Shown one piece after another: positions 39,989-50,016 of a stretch of DNA of 64,000 nt. The stretch's first letter is position 1. The number at the start of each line of letters is the position of its first letter. This DNA is from Sphingomonas abaci (GTDB lineage Bacteria > Pseudomonadota > Alphaproteobacteria > Sphingomonadales > Sphingomonadaceae), in assembly GCF_014199625.1 (NCBI RefSeq), contig NZ_JACHNY010000007.1, positions 1 through 64,000 on the forward strand, read 5' to 3'. The notes under the pieces are model-generated. The model did no database searches. It was not told the origin of the DNA and saw only the letters and a program-made list of their open reading frames with translations. Made by a program: the position numbers and the translations under genes.

Positions 39989-40672
39989 TCAGGCGTCGGC
40001 CCAGCGCCGCAGCAGATTGTGATAGACCCCGGTCAGCGACACCGTCGCCGGTTCGCCTTGGCCTTGAGCGGCGGCGACCATCTGTACGCCCTGATCCAGC
40101 TCGAACAGGATGCGCCGCGCGCCGTCGTCGCGCACCATCGACTGCACCCAGAAGAAGCTGGCGACCCGCTCGCCGCGCGTCACCGGCGTCACCCGGTGCA
40201 GGCTGGACGCCGGATAGAGCACCATATGCCCGGCCGGCAGCTTCACCACCTGCGGCCCGAACTGGTCCTCGATCACCAGCTCGCCGCCATCATAGGCTTC
40301 GGGGTCTTCTAAAAAGAGCGTCGCCGACAAGTCGCTGCGGATGCGGAAATCGCTGCCCCGCTGCAAGCGGATGGCATTGTCGACGTGCAGGCCGAAATCC
40401 TGGCCGCCGGCATAGCGGTTGAACAGCGGTGGAAACACCTTGAGCGGCAGGGCCGCGGCCACGAACAGGGGCGATCGGCCCAGCGCATCCAGAATCAGCC
40501 CGCCCGCCTCGCGGGCCGCTGGCTGGTCCTCCACCAGCTGCGCGTTGCGCTTGGCGAGCGCCGCCTGTGGGCCGGAGGTGACGTTGCCGTCCACCCATTC
40601 GCCTGCGTCGATCAGCGCCCGCACCCGTGCGACGCCGGCGGGATCGAGCATATCGGGGATCGCGATCAACAT
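39989..40672 (-). CDS. piuC: PiuC-type Fe2+/2-oxoglutarate-dependent dioxygenase
   Basis: A 227-residue hydroxylase. [20 protein letters not shown] starts the family; the iron ligands are His96 and Asp98 in [11 protein letters not shown] and His159 in [15 protein letters not shown], and [15 protein letters not shown] follows. PiuC proteins are made under iron starvation beside siderophore receptors; their substrate is unknown. It lies 48 bases past the receptor stop, in an operon with it. Confidence 0.93.
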   Translation of the reverse strand: MLIAIPDMLDPAGVARVRALIDAGEWVDGNVTSGPQAALAKRNAQLVEDQPAAREAGGLILDALGRSPLFVAAALPLKVFPPLFNRYAGGQDFGLHVDNAIRLQRGSDFRIRSDLSATLFLEDPEAYDGGELVIEDQFGPQVVKLPAGHMVLYPASSLHRVTPVTRGERVASFFWVQSMVRDDGARRILFELDQGVQMVAAAQGQGEPATVSLTGVYHNLLRRWADA

Positions 40673-40720
40673 GGCCCACTCCGTCGCCGCCCCGACCGGG
40701 GGCCGGGGCGGCGTAGCATA

Positions 40721-43252
40721 TCAGAAGCTGTAGAACAGGCTCAGCACCGCTTGCCGCCGGTCGCCGGGCATCGCCCAGCCGCCGGTCACCGCGCCGGTCG
40801 TCGCGTTGACGTTGCTGCGCACGGTGGTGAAATACTTGGCATCGGTGAAGTTCTGCACGTTGAGCTGCGCGGTCAGTCCGCCGCCGAAGCTGTAGGCCAG
40901 ATAGGCGCGGTGGATCAGGTAATCGTCCACCATGGGCTGGCTGGCATTGGGAAGCACCGGGGCGAAGGTGGTGAACTTGCCCTGATAAGTCAGGCCATAG
41001 CCCAGTTCCAGGCCGAACGGCAGCGTATAGGTGGTGAACAGGCTGCCCGAATGACGCGGCGTCTGCGGGATCATTGCCCCCCGCTGCGGATCGGGATCCG
41101 CCACCGAATTGCCGCACCCGCTGAGGCCCGGCGTCGCCAGGCACCGGTCGGACACGGATTGCAGCACCTCGCTGTCGAGATAGGTATAGTTGGCGAAGAT
41201 CGTCCAGTGCCGCGTCAGGCTGCCCGTCGCGCCCAGCGCGATGCCGTCGACCCGGCTGCGCCCATCGAGCACCTGCACCTGCGGCGCGGCGGGATCGTTG
41301 CTGGCGACGCGGTAATTGGTCCGCGCGTTGCGGAACAGCGCCGCGGTCAGTTCCAGCCGCCGGTCGAACAGCCCCGCCTTCACCCCCACTTCATAGTTGC
41401 GCGCGGTCTCCGGCGCGACATCGCAGGGCTGGAAGATCGTGGTCCCGGTCGCCGTCGCCACGCCGCAGCCCAGCCGCACCGTCGCCGAGGACGGCGTCCT
41501 GGCATTGCCATAGCCGGCATAAAGGCTGACATTCGCGACCGGGTGGAACACCGCGCCGATCCGGTAGGAGAAGAGCCGCTCATGGCTGCGCTGCGGCGCC
41601 TGTTGCAGCGCGGTCAGCGGCGCGGTGCCGGGCGGCACCACCGCCAGCGGCAATTGCCGGAAGGACGCGTCCTGCACTTCCCAGCGGACGCCGCCGTTCA
41701 ACTCGAAATACCGGCCCATCTCCAGCGTGTCGAAGGCATAGACCGCCAGGTTGCGCGTCGTCGATTTCGACTGGGCGGTAAGCGTATAATGGGTCGGACC
41801 GGCATAGTCGGTCGCAGGGTTCGCCAAGCTGATCGGCGGCAGCAGGATCGGTGCGCCCGCCGCGTTGCGCAACAGGCTGGCGGTGCCGATCCGGTAATCC
41901 TCGATCGCGCCCGACAGGCCGATATTGGCGACGTTGCGCAGGCCGCCCTTCGCGCCGCGTTCCCAGCGCAGGTCGGTCTGGTTGTAGAGAAGCTGGTTCT
42001 CCTGGTCGCGGACCAGCCCGCGCGGACCGCTCGGCTGGAAGAAGCCGGGCGCGACCGTCACCGCCACCGTGCCCAGGCTGGTGGCCGTGCCGTCCGGACC
42101 GCCGGCCGCGACGCTGCTGACCGTGCCCGTGCAGGGCAGCCCGACCGTCGCCGATCCGGTCGCGCCGACCGGCTGGCGACCGGTGGTGGCGAGGCAGAAG
42201 ATGCCCTGCGGCGCGCTGGTGACGCTATACTGACCGACCCGCTGCCACCGCGTCAGATTGCGCAGCGACAGCCCGTCGCCGGCATCGTGGCGGAAGGTCG
42301 CGGTGAAGCGGTCGACCGTCACCTCCTGCCGGTCGAGATTGGCGATGCCGAAATAATCGGCGCGGCTGACCCCCGGCAGCGGCCCGTCGTTCACGCCGCT
42401 GCGGAAATAGGGGACGCCATAGATGGGCGTGTTGTCGTCGCGCTGGTGGACATAGGCGAGGGTCAGGCTGGTCGGCCCGTCGATGCCGATCGTGACCGAG
42501 GGGGCAATGCCCCAGCGCTCGTACCGCTCGACCTTGCGGCCGGGCACGCCATTGCGGTGGACCACGGCGTTCAGGCGCACCGCGCTGTCCGCCCCGATCC
42601 GGCGATTGGCATCGACCGTGCCGCGCCAGTAATCGTCCGTGCCGACCGATGCTTGCACGATCGTCAGGTCCTCGGCACGCGGCTCCTTGGTGACGAGGTT
42701 GATCGTGCCGCCGACCGAACCCGATCCGTTGAAGACCGAGTTGGCGCCGTTGTACACCTCGATCTGCTGGAGGTTGAACGGATCGGTGCGGCTATATTGC
42801 GCCGAGTCGCGGACGCCGTCGACGGTGATGTCGTTGTTCGCCGAGAAGCCACGCAGATTGATGCTGTCGCCATAGCCGCCGCCCCCCTCGCCGGCGCCGA
42901 AGGTGATGCCGGGGATGGTCTGGAGCGCATCGCGCAACGTCAGCAGGTTCTGCTTGCGCAACGTCTGGTCGGAGATGACCGTGATCGTCTGCGGCGTATC
43001 CAGCAGTGCCGACGTCGCCTTGGGGCTCTCCACCATGGCGGGGGCGGCATCCACATGGCCGTTGACGACGATCTCGTCGCGCGCCGTCTCGCGCCGCGCG
43101 TCCTGGCCACGAACCTGTCCGTCGGCATCCCGCGCGGCCGGCGGCGACGCAGCGGCCCGATCCGCCGCCAGGGCCGGAGCGCTTGCGATGAACCCGACGC
43201 AGGACAGCGCCAGAAACGGCGCGGTGGCTTTCGACATGACGGCAATCCCCAT
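40721..43252 (-). CDS. TonB-dependent siderophore receptor (Fiu-like)
   Basis: An 843-residue receptor. The signal peptide (ATAPFLALSCVGFIASAPALA) is followed by DEIVVNGHVDAAPAMVES and the plug domain DTPQTITVISDQTLRKQNLL, then NLRGFSANNDITVDGVRDSA. The barrel ends AVLSLFYSF. The plug sequence is that of catecholate siderophore receptors paired with PiuC. Start ATG at 43252 or 43237. With the downstream PiuC and PepSY genes it forms one iron-acquisition operon, likely under Fur. Confidence 0.92.
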   Translation of the reverse strand: MGIAVMSKATAPFLALSCVGFIASAPALAADRAAASPPAARDADGQVRGQDARRETARDEIVVNGHVDAAPAMVESPKATSALLDTPQTITVISDQTLRKQNLLTLRDALQTIPGITFGAGEGGGGYGDSINLRGFSANNDITVDGVRDSAQYSRTDPFNLQQIEVYNGANSVFNGSGSVGGTINLVTKEPRAEDLTIVQASVGTDDYWRGTVDANRRIGADSAVRLNAVVHRNGVPGRKVERYERWGIAPSVTIGIDGPTSLTLAYVHQRDDNTPIYGVPYFRSGVNDGPLPGVSRADYFGIANLDRQEVTVDRFTATFRHDAGDGLSLRNLTRWQRVGQYSVTSAPQGIFCLATTGRQPVGATGSATVGLPCTGTVSSVAAGGPDGTATSLGTVAVTVAPGFFQPSGPRGLVRDQENQLLYNQTDLRWERGAKGGLRNVANIGLSGAIEDYRIGTASLLRNAAGAPILLPPISLANPATDYAGPTHYTLTAQSKSTTRNLAVYAFDTLEMGRYFELNGGVRWEVQDASFRQLPLAVVPPGTAPLTALQQAPQRSHERLFSYRIGAVFHPVANVSLYAGYGNARTPSSATVRLGCGVATATGTTIFQPCDVAPETARNYEVGVKAGLFDRRLELTAALFRNARTNYRVASNDPAAPQVQVLDGRSRVDGIALGATGSLTRHWTIFANYTYLDSEVLQSVSDRCLATPGLSGCGNSVADPDPQRGAMIPQTPRHSGSLFTTYTLPFGLELGYGLTYQGKFTTFAPVLPNASQPMVDDYLIHRAYLAYSFGGGLTAQLNVQNFTDAKYFTTVRSNVNATTGAVTGGWAMPGDRRQAVLSLFYSF

Positions 43253-43315
43253 TTTCTTCGGGACGCCCGTTATTGCGAATGAATATCACAGTCAACGCAA
43301 TTGCGACTTATTTTC
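43253..43315. promoter_or_regulatory. Possible Fur-type iron box upstream of the receptor gene
   Basis: The region has TATTGCGAATGAATATCAC and GCAATTGCGACTTATTTTCA, AT-rich blocks resembling the GATAATGATAATCATTATC family of Fur sites, imperfectly. They lie just upstream of the receptor start and overlap the end of the divergent ribbon-helix-helix gene, which runs in the same minus direction. The assignment is tentative. Confidence 0.35.
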
Positions 43316-43579
43316 ATGTTCACGCGCTAGGCACTGGGCCAGCAACCAGCTGCGCAGCGCGCTGGCGAGGTTGGGCGCATCCTCCGCCAGAATTCGAACG
43401 GCGTCGACCTCGGCGACCAGCGCCGACAGCGGCAGCGCCCGGTCCGCCGCGCACCGTTCCAGCAGCGACCAGAACAGCGGCTCCAGGCTGATCGAAGTCT
43501 GATGGCCGGCGATGGTGATCGACCGCTTGACCGGGCCGACGAATCCGCCCGGCGGTGGGGCTAGGGTGGGAGCGGGCAT
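43292..43579 (-). CDS. Ribbon-helix-helix domain protein
   Basis: A 95-residue protein. After a Pro-rich start (MPAPTLAPPPGGFVG) the conserved part is VKRSITIAGHQTSISLEPLF then a helix LLERCAADRALPLSALVAEV and NLASALRSWLLAQCL. This matches the RHH_4 family of small DNA-binding or aryl-sulfate-sulfotransferase-associated proteins common in alphaproteobacteria. It lies upstream of the siderophore receptor in the same direction and could regulate it. The ATG at 43579 is taken since the region upstream lacks conservation. Confidence 0.7.
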   Translation of the reverse strand: MPAPTLAPPPGGFVGPVKRSITIAGHQTSISLEPLFWSLLERCAADRALPLSALVAEVDAVRILAEDAPNLASALRSWLLAQCLAREHENKSQLR

Positions 43580-43756
43580 GGCGCCAGCATCCCGGATCGG
43601 GGCGGGACTGGCAACCGGACTTGGCACCACCCCATCATGCCGTCACGGCGCAGCCGCTTCACGCCGCTGTGGAGGATAGCTGGCGCAAGGCTTGAGCGCC
43701 CGCGCCCGGACGAGCAGGGTCCGGCGATCGCGGAGGTCCCGCGCCGGGCCGCAGCC

Positions 43757-44416
43757 TCAATACAGCGTGTCAGCCAAACGCCCGGGCAAGGCCGCATCAT
43801 AGGCGGGACCGTCGATCGCCTCGGCGGACAGGGTGCGCAGGATCGTGCCCGTGCTCGGCAAGGTAGCCCGGTCGACCTGGCGGTCGGCCGCCCATAGCCC
43901 GGCGCGAAGCACCGCCCGACTGCACTGGAAGAAGACGCTGTCCACCTGGATGCGGAGCAGCGACCGCGGCGACCGGCCGTCATGCGCATGGCGGGCGAGC
44001 AGGGCCGGATCGGCGAGGATCTCCGCCACCCCCTGGACCCGCAGCGTCTCGCCGATGCCAGGCACCAGGAACAGCAACGCGACGCGGGGGTCGGCCAGGA
44101 TGTTGCGCAGGCTGTCGATCCGGTTGTAGGCGCGGCGGTCGGGCAGGATCAGCGTACGCGCGTCTTCGATCACGACGAAGCCCGGCGGATCGCCGCGCGG
44201 ACTGACGTCCAGGCCAGCCGGGCCCGCCGTCGCGAGCAGCACGAACGGCGCGGCCTCGATGAACGGGCGGTAGAGCGGATGGATGTGATCGGCCTGCTTG
44301 ACGATCGAGGCCTGCGCCACCGGACCGTACAGCGCCTCGAGCGCCTCGAGCGCCTCCAACGACTCGATCCGGCCATCGTCTCGTGCGTCCACCACTCCCC
44401 CCCCCCCCCGCACCAT
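43757..44416 (-). CDS. Pyridoxamine 5'-phosphate oxidase-like flavin-binding protein with G13 tract
   Basis: A 219-residue split-barrel protein. ALYGPVAQASIVKQADHIHP starts the fold; FVLLATAGPAGLDVSPRGDP and LLFLVPGIGETLRVQGVAEI are typical of the MSMEG_1061-like subgroup, which binds FMN or F420-like cofactors. The ATG at 44416 is followed at codons 3-7 by 13 G residues, so the N terminus reads MVRGGGGVVDARDD. A length change there would shift frame. An in-frame ATG exists at 44464. Also three tandem LEA repeats (LEALEALEALYG) follow. Confidence 0.75.
   Translation of the reverse strand: MVRGGGGVVDARDDGRIESLEALEALEALYGPVAQASIVKQADHIHPLYRPFIEAAPFVLLATAGPAGLDVSPRGDPPGFVVIEDARTLILPDRRAYNRIDSLRNILADPRVALLFLVPGIGETLRVQGVAEILADPALLARHAHDGRSPRSLLRIQVDSVFFQCSRAVLRAGLWAADRQVDRATLPSTGTILRTLSAEAIDGPAYDAALPGRLADTLY
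44397..44409. repeat. Homopolymer of 13 C (G on the minus strand)
   Basis: Thirteen identical bases near the 5' end of the flavin-fold gene. Tracts of this length are prone to strand slippage and are used in some bacteria for phase variation. A 9-base tandem repeat (GCGCCTCGA type, 44334-44358) lies close by. Confidence 0.8.
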
Positions 44417-44476
44417 CGCGCGTCCCGCCGGCCGATCATCGCCGGTCGCCGTGCGACCGGCCATGCGTATCAGGCC

Positions 44477-44848
44477 CTAGCAGGGAAAGCGGCGCGACAG
44501 CACGCGGGCATAGCCGTCCTTCAATGGCCGGCGCTGGTCGGCGGCAGGCAGGCGGGCGAGCTCGTCGAGCATCTCCTCGATGCCGATCGTCTCGCCATCG
44601 GGCACGCAGGCGATCGGGCGCTTGCCGGCCTTGACGCGCGCGTCGTTCTCCGCCCGCAACTGCTGGCGGGCCACGCGCGCCTCGTCCTTCAGGACCTGGA
44701 AGTCCGGCGACAGCAACGCCGCGAAGCCTTGCGCGCGAAGCGTGTTGGCGCGCGCGACGAACTGGCCGGTGGACATCGCCGCACCGGCGGGGAACGCGCT
44801 CAGTGCCGTGGCAAAAAGCGCTGCAAGAACATGAGCTTTACGCAACAT
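44477..44848 (-). CDS. Secreted protein of unknown function with two Cys
   Basis: A 123-residue protein with a signal peptide (RKAHVLAALFATALSAFPAG, cut near AGA). The mature part has PIACVPDGETIGIEEMLDEL and ends DGYARVLSRRFPC, with two Cys that may form a disulfide, a layout recalling Rap1a/Tai immunity proteins (C-P ... F-P-C). It follows ftsH on the same strand. Its ribosome site AGGAAGG is inside a hairpin (44846-44880). Confidence 0.65.
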   Translation of the reverse strand: MLRKAHVLAALFATALSAFPAGAAMSTGQFVARANTLRAQGFAALLSPDFQVLKDEARVARQQLRAENDARVKAGKRPIACVPDGETIGIEEMLDELARLPAADQRRPLKDGYARVLSRRFPC

Positions 44849-44880
44849 GGGCCGACCTTCCTATGGAAGGCCGGCCCATG
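44846..44880 (-). promoter_or_regulatory. Hairpin that pairs the ribosome site with an upstream strand
   Basis: Arms CATGGGCCGACCTTCC (44846-44861) and GGAAGGCCGGCCCATG (44865-44880) around loop TAT, with one mismatch. On the minus-strand RNA the ribosome site GGAAGG lies in one arm, 7 bases before the ATG at 44848, and pairs with CCTTCC. It also follows ftsH and could end its transcript. Confidence 0.55.
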
Positions 44881-44927
44881 GACGATCCGTCCTTGCACCG
44901 TCATGAACGACGATGCCGGTCGAGAGG

Positions 44928-46886
<1,959 letters not shown>

Positions 46887-46960
46887 GGGCTACCTTTCAG
46901 CGGACAAGATAAGCGCAGCGGGGTTAATGACAATGGAACAAAGCGGCGCAATCGTGCCGA

Positions 46961-47956
46961 TCAGCCCGTCTTGCGCGGCGGAGCCGGCATAAATATCCAG
47001 ATATCCGTGATCGGTTTTACGATCAGGCCCGCCTGGCTCGCGATTTTGCCGCGTTCGAGGGCGTCGAGCAACGACTCGATATTGGTGGCGGCGTCGAAGA
47101 CGGGCGTGGCGATCGCGCATGATTCGCGACAGGCCAGGATCGCCCGCCGGGCGAGGTCGCGGCGCATGCCGCGCGGCAGCCCGGCGACGGAGACGTGGAG
47201 CCGGTCCGCCTCCTGCCACGTGCTCCGCTCGGTCCACAGCCGCTCGGCGACCAGCCGCCAGTCCGCTTCCGCCTCCGCCAGCCAGTTCGCCGAACGCGCC
47301 AGTTGCGCCGGATCGAGCACGTCCTGGTCCCGCAACAGCATGCGCACGCGTACCCGGTCGTAGCGGGGATCGGCGTTGGAGGGATCGTCGACGAACGGCA
47401 GGTCCGCCGCCCGCACGACCGCGCGCAGCTCCGCCCGCCGCCAGCCGAGCAACGGACGCAGCAACGTGACCTGCCGGCCGTCAGCCAGCGTCTCGACCCG
47501 ACGCGGACGAACACCTGCCAGCCCGTTCAGCCCGCTGCCGCGACCGGCGCGCATCAGGAAGGTCTCGGCCTGATCGTCGGCCTGATGCGCCGTGGCCAGC
47601 ATCGACGCCCCCGCCCCCGCCCCCGCCGCCCAATCGAGCAAGGCGGCATAGCGCGCACGCCGCGCGGTCGCCTGGAGATTGGCGCGGGGCAGCGGCGTGG
47701 CGGGATGCAAGATGCGGTGTGGCACCGCGTGCGCGCCGCACCAGTCCGCCACCATCGCCGCCTCTGCGGCGGACCCCGCGCGCAGGCCATGATCGAAGGT
47801 CGCGGCCGCGATCTGGCCGGGAAAGGCCGCCGCCGCCAGCGCCAGCATCGCCATGCTGTCCGCCCCGCCCGACACCGCCAGCACGATCCGCTCGTCCGCC
47901 GCGACCGGCCGGCCGAGCGCCGCCGCCCAGTCGGCGGCGAACCGCGTTACTTGCAC
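46961..47956 (-). CDS. tilS: TilS, tRNA(Ile)-lysidine synthetase
   Basis: A 331-residue protein. The PP-loop IVLAVSGGADSMAML lies at residues 24-38; TFDHGLRAGSAAEAAMV and ATAHQADDQAETFLMRAGRG hold the conserved H and NTPase-core segments. It modifies C34 of tRNA-Ile(CAU), so AUA is read correctly; it is essential. It overlaps cpoB by 10 bases. The C terminus is short compared with E. coli TilS, as usual in alphaproteobacteria. Confidence 0.96.
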   Translation of the reverse strand: MQVTRFAADWAAALGRPVAADERIVLAVSGGADSMAMLALAAAAFPGQIAAATFDHGLRAGSAAEAAMVADWCGAHAVPHRILHPATPLPRANLQATARRARYAALLDWAAGAGAGASMLATAHQADDQAETFLMRAGRGSGLNGLAGVRPRRVETLADGRQVTLLRPLLGWRRAELRAVVRAADLPFVDDPSNADPRYDRVRVRMLLRDQDVLDPAQLARSANWLAEAEADWRLVAERLWTERSTWQEADRLHVSVAGLPRGMRRDLARRAILACRESCAIATPVFDAATNIESLLDALERGKIASQAGLIVKPITDIWIFMPAPPRKTG

Positions 47957-48915
47957 TTGGCGGCGGCGCGCCCCTTGGCGATATCCGCCTTCATGCTGGC
48001 GATCTTGCCGGCATAGACATCGGACAATTCGTCATAGACCTTGCAGGCATCGGCCGGCTTGTCGAGCCGGGTCAGCGCCTCGCCCAGATAGAGCAGGCTG
48101 TCCGGCGCGCGGTCGCCGTCCGGCATCTTCTTGTAATTCTCGTAGAAGGCGATCGAGGCGAGGCTGGGCTTGCCATCGTCGAGATAGGCGCGGCCGAGCA
48201 GGTTCTGCGCATAGCTGGCGCGCTTGCTCTTGGGATAGTCGTTGACCGTCTTCTTGAGCTGCGCTTGCGCCTCGGGATAGAATTTCGCCTCCCACAGGCG
48301 ATAGCCATAGAGATAGGCGTCTTCGGCCGGATCGGCGCTCTTGGGCCGCGGCACCGCCGCCACGCGCGCGGCGCGGCCGGGATCGCTGGCCTTGGCGACC
48401 GGCGCCTCGGCCGCGCCCCTGGGGGGCGGGCCCGAGGACTTGGCGGGCGCGATCGGCGCGGGCTCGTCGCCACCGCCGCCGCCGCCGCCGCCGGCCGGCG
48501 TGGATGCCGCGGCGGGCGGCGGGCCCATCGCCGCCAGCTTCGCGTCGGTGGCGCGCTGATAGGCCTCGAACTGCTCGCGCAACTGGCGGAGCTGATAGCC
48601 ATTCTGCTCGGCCTGGCCGGTCAGCGTGGCGATCTGCTCCTCCAGCGAGGTGACACGCGCGGTCAGGTCGACCAGCGCCCCCGCCGCCGGCGTGCCCGGC
48701 GCCTCGACCGGCCGGGTCGGCGCCACCACCTCGGGCTGGAGCAGCTGGCCGCCGCCATTGGGGAAGACCTTGCGCTGCACCGCGCGCATCTCGCTTTCGA
48801 GCCGGTTGACCCGACCGTCCAGATTGGTCGACTGGGCCGCGACGGGCGCGGGCGCGAGGCCGGGCAGCGTCAGCATCGCGACGCCGAGCAGAAGGACGGG
48901 GATACGCATCGACAA
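47947..48915 (-). CDS. ybgF: CpoB/YbgF, Tol-Pal system periplasmic protein
   Basis: A 322-residue secreted protein. The signal peptide (IPVLLLGVAMLTLPGLAPAP) is followed by a coiled coil LDGRVNRLESEMRAVQRKVF and a second helix TARVTSLEEQIATL, a Gly/Pro/Ala-rich linker (PAGGGGGGGGDEPAP) and three TPR repeats at the end (DAYLYGYRLWEAKFYPEA, LLGRAYLDDGKPSLASIAFY). It coordinates Tol-Pal with cell wall synthesis at division. The linker is unusually long and Gly-rich. Confidence 0.92.
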   Translation of the reverse strand: MSMRIPVLLLGVAMLTLPGLAPAPVAAQSTNLDGRVNRLESEMRAVQRKVFPNGGGQLLQPEVVAPTRPVEAPGTPAAGALVDLTARVTSLEEQIATLTGQAEQNGYQLRQLREQFEAYQRATDAKLAAMGPPPAAASTPAGGGGGGGGDEPAPIAPAKSSGPPPRGAAEAPVAKASDPGRAARVAAVPRPKSADPAEDAYLYGYRLWEAKFYPEAQAQLKKTVNDYPKSKRASYAQNLLGRAYLDDGKPSLASIAFYENYKKMPDGDRAPDSLLYLGEALTRLDKPADACKVYDELSDVYAGKIASMKADIAKGRAAAKCK

Positions 48916-48937
48916 GGGCCCTTGTGTCCGGATCGAG

Positions 48938-49864
48938 TTATTCGGTGACGTTGCCGGTGGCGGCGGTGGCGGCCGGTACGCTCGGCTCCGGCGCGGCGCG
49001 CGACGGCGCGGCCCGCGAAGCGGCGGCCGGCGTCGTCGCGGGAGACGTCGCGGGCACGGGGGCGGTCGCGGACGCGCCGTTCAGTCGCGCCGCCAGTGAG
49101 GCGGCATCGACCGGCACGTCCTTGATCGGCCGCTTGCCGTCGCCCAGCCGCGGGATGGCGGTGCCGTTGACGGTGATCTGCAACTGGTCGGGCCGGCCGA
49201 CATTGATCCTGGGCCCCCGTGCGTCGCGCGGCACGTCGAAGCTCGCGCCCGGCGCCAGCGTGCCGAGATACAGCGTCTTGTTGTCGGCGTCATAGACGCG
49301 CAGCCATACCTTGCTGGCCCCGGCGGCCAGTCGCACCTGCCCCTCGGCGAGCGACGGCGTCGGAGCGGGCGTGGGCGCGACCGCGCGCGGCGGCACCGCG
49401 ACGCTGGCGGACGGGCCAGGCGACACCATGGTCTCGCCGCCGCCCCGAAACAGATCGGTGCCGAACCACAGACCGGCCAGGATCACGATCGCCAGCGCGC
49501 AGCCGAGCGTCACGATCGCCAGCCCGCGCGCCGGCACCCGCGCCGGATCGGCGGTCTCGTAGGGGCGATATTCGGGCGGCCGGTCGACCTTGGCCAGCTC
49601 GGTGCGCACGGCCTGGGCGACCTGCACCTCGTCGGCGCCGACCGCGCGCGCATAGGCGCGGCTGAACCCGACCGCATAGGTCGGCGAAGGCAGGGCGGCG
49701 AAGTCGGTCGCCTCGATCGCCTCCAGATGGCGGAGCGGCACGCGAGTGCGCTGCCCCACCTCGGCCAGCGACAGCCCCTGCGCCTCGCGAAGGGCGCGCA
49801 AACGGTCACCGACCCGATCGGCCCCCATGGCCGTCCCGGTCTCGCCGTGCTGGGGCTCGTTCAT
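48938..49864 (-). CDS. RodZ-like helix-turn-helix membrane protein
   Basis: A 308-residue protein. Residues 18-85 hold an Xre helix-turn-helix (LRALREAQGLSLAEVGQRTR, LRHLEAIEATDFAALPSPTY). A transmembrane helix LAIVTLGCALAIVILAGLWF is at about residue 115-135. The periplasmic part has VRLAAGASKVWLRVYDADNK, the DUF4115 domain, then an Ala/Pro/Thr-rich end. RodZ links MreB to the cell wall, and the gene is next to cpoB and tilS as in relatives. A homologue of the conserved RodZ/HTH family, not confirmed as MreB partner. Confidence 0.85.
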   Translation of the reverse strand: MNEPQHGETGTAMGADRVGDRLRALREAQGLSLAEVGQRTRVPLRHLEAIEATDFAALPSPTYAVGFSRAYARAVGADEVQVAQAVRTELAKVDRPPEYRPYETADPARVPARGLAIVTLGCALAIVILAGLWFGTDLFRGGGETMVSPGPSASVAVPPRAVAPTPAPTPSLAEGQVRLAAGASKVWLRVYDADNKTLYLGTLAPGASFDVPRDARGPRINVGRPDQLQITVNGTAIPRLGDGKRPIKDVPVDAASLAARLNGASATAPVPATSPATTPAAASRAAPSRAAPEPSVPAATAATGNVTE

Positions 49865-50016
49865 CCATTCACTCCGCTGCGGGGCACCACCCTTGCCCGC
49901 CGACCCATCTTCCAGACCGTCCGGCCAGTGTCAACGCGGGGTTGGCGCGCTTTACCGGGCCTTCGCCACGCCTGGCTCGGCCGGCCGCAGCTTCACCACG
50001 GCCCGGCCGTATACGA

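Noticed and set aside
40385..43282. Plus-strand frame of 965 codons over the siderophore receptor
   Set aside because: Antisense shadow of the receptor gene; no domain or start signal.
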